From positions 1,302,001-1,366,000 of the forward strand of contig NZ_RSEC01000058.1 in the NCBI RefSeq assembly GCF_003937945.1: 64,000 nucleotides of DNA, written 5' to 3'. The DNA is from Amycolatopsis eburnea (GTDB lineage: Bacteria > Actinomycetota > Actinomycetes > Mycobacteriales > Pseudonocardiaceae). Position numbers and translations under genes: made by a program. Below, piece after piece: positions 63,696 to 64,000 of the stretch; within the stretch, counting starts at the first letter, position 1; each line of letters starts with the position of its first letter. The notes under the pieces are model-generated. The model was not told where the DNA came from. It saw only the letters and a program-made list of their open reading frames with translations, and searched no databases.

Positions 63696-64000
63696 CTAGC
63701 AGGCGCCGTTGTCCTGCCAGACACCCCATTCGCCGGTGGTGCCGGGCTCCTCGCCCTGCGTCCACCACTTGGCCGTCCACTTGTGGCTGTTGTGCGACAC
63801 GACGTTGTCCTTGACGTAGACCTTCGTCCGGTCCCACTCGGCCGCGGTGCACGAACCGCCGCCCGGGGTGGTCGGGGTCGTGGTGGTCGGCGGGGTCGGG
63901 GTCGTCTGGGGCGGCGTCGCGCCCGCGAAGCGGACGCTGAACTTCGTGAAGTCCCAGTCGTTCTGCGGGACGTTGCTGCAGACGCCGTTGTCGGTCGTCC
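63696..64000 (-). CDS. C-terminus of a secreted carbohydrate-active protein with a chitin-binding-type module
   Basis: Only the last 101 codons are in the window. They end with a CBM5/12 (ChiC-type) module: CTAAEWDRTKVYVKDNVVSH, KWTAKWWTQGEEPGT and EWGVWQDNGAC, with the aromatic residues that stack on chitin. It is preceded by a Thr/Pro-rich linker (PPQTTPTPPTTTTPTTP) and the end of another domain (CSNVPQNDWDFTKFSVRFAG). The catalytic part lies beyond the right edge. It is probably an extracellular chitinase, polysaccharide monooxygenase or protease. Confidence 0.8.
   Translation of the reverse strand, partial: TTDNGVCSNVPQNDWDFTKFSVRFAGATPPQTTPTPPTTTTPTTPGGGSCTAAEWDRTKVYVKDNVVSHNSHKWTAKWWTQGEEPGTTGEWGVWQDNGAC

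Noticed and set aside
1..64000. CRISPR arrays, rRNA genes or a replication origin
   Set aside because: I saw no regularly spaced repeat units, no rRNA sequence and no cluster of DnaA-box-like sites.

Overview
The window is high-GC actinobacterial DNA with GTG and TTG starts, ATGA/GTGA stop-start overlaps, and several families typical of Actinobacteria (WhiB, BTAD, DUF2637, DUF6262). The gene content fits Amycolatopsis or another member of the Pseudonocardiaceae, but nothing in the sequence proves the genus. It has two unlike halves that meet at a tRNA-Lys gene (47408-47480). Left of it is accessory DNA: catabolic and export operons, many regulator/operator pairs and at least a dozen broken genes. 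Right of it is orderly, core-like sequence.

1-10 kb: a GlxA-type regulator and three quinone-oxidoreductase-like enzymes. The third is paired with a crotonase-fold protein behind a TetR gene whose two 17-bp operators are readable. Remnants of mobile elements and other genes lie between them. A lipoprotein hydrolase, a frameshifted esterase, a small secreted crystallin-like protein and an Lrp regulator follow.

10-22 kb: an ABC exporter/two-component operon, a ferric-reductase-like membrane flavoprotein, a PadR/ABC/FtsX operon, a TetR regulator divergent from a GNAT acetyltransferase and a hydrolase, and an SDR. Three promoters (about 6.8, 15.45 and 19.8 kb) share one architecture: TTGACA, a 17-bp spacer filled by TTAWCAAAGTTMA, then CANNCT. 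I read this as a small TetR regulon.

22-35 kb: the most interesting region. Ten minus-strand genes (33015 down to 23011), almost all overlapping by 4 bp or separated by less than 60 bp, encode a VOC metalloenzyme, an unknown 85-residue protein, an alpha/beta hydrolase, a flavodoxin-fold oxidoreductase, an FAD hydroxylase of the salicylyl-CoA 5-hydroxylase type, an aryl acid-AMP/CoA ligase, an AraC regulator, a cytochrome P450 with an unusual I-helix, a VanB-type reductase and an MHS-family transporter. A divergent hydrolase-TetR pair faces them. The set looks like an uncharacterised aromatic-acid uptake and degradation pathway.

35-47.4 kb: a beta-propeller secreted protein and several regulator/target pairs with clear palindromic operators (DUF5937/ArsR, HxlR, PadR). 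Among them lie decayed genes: DUF2637, STAS, two BTAD fragments sharing an identical 32-bp run, an ABC ATPase, IS21 IstA, a WhiB gene that lost its cysteine cluster, an LPXTG tail, carbonic anhydrase and SnoaL. I interpret this as a degraded integrative element or island next to tRNA-Lys.

47.4-64 kb: tRNA-Lys, an L,D-transpeptidase, an MHS transporter, a GT87 membrane glycosyltransferase, tRNA-His, oligoribonuclease, a HerA-like ATPase, DUF3224, an HtrA-like protease, an M20 amidohydrolase, a methyltransferase, an AlkA-type glycosylase, an S1-like/zinc protein, an M50 protease, proA, a reductase-deaminase fusion in reversed RibD order, and the end of a carbohydrate-binding secreted protein.
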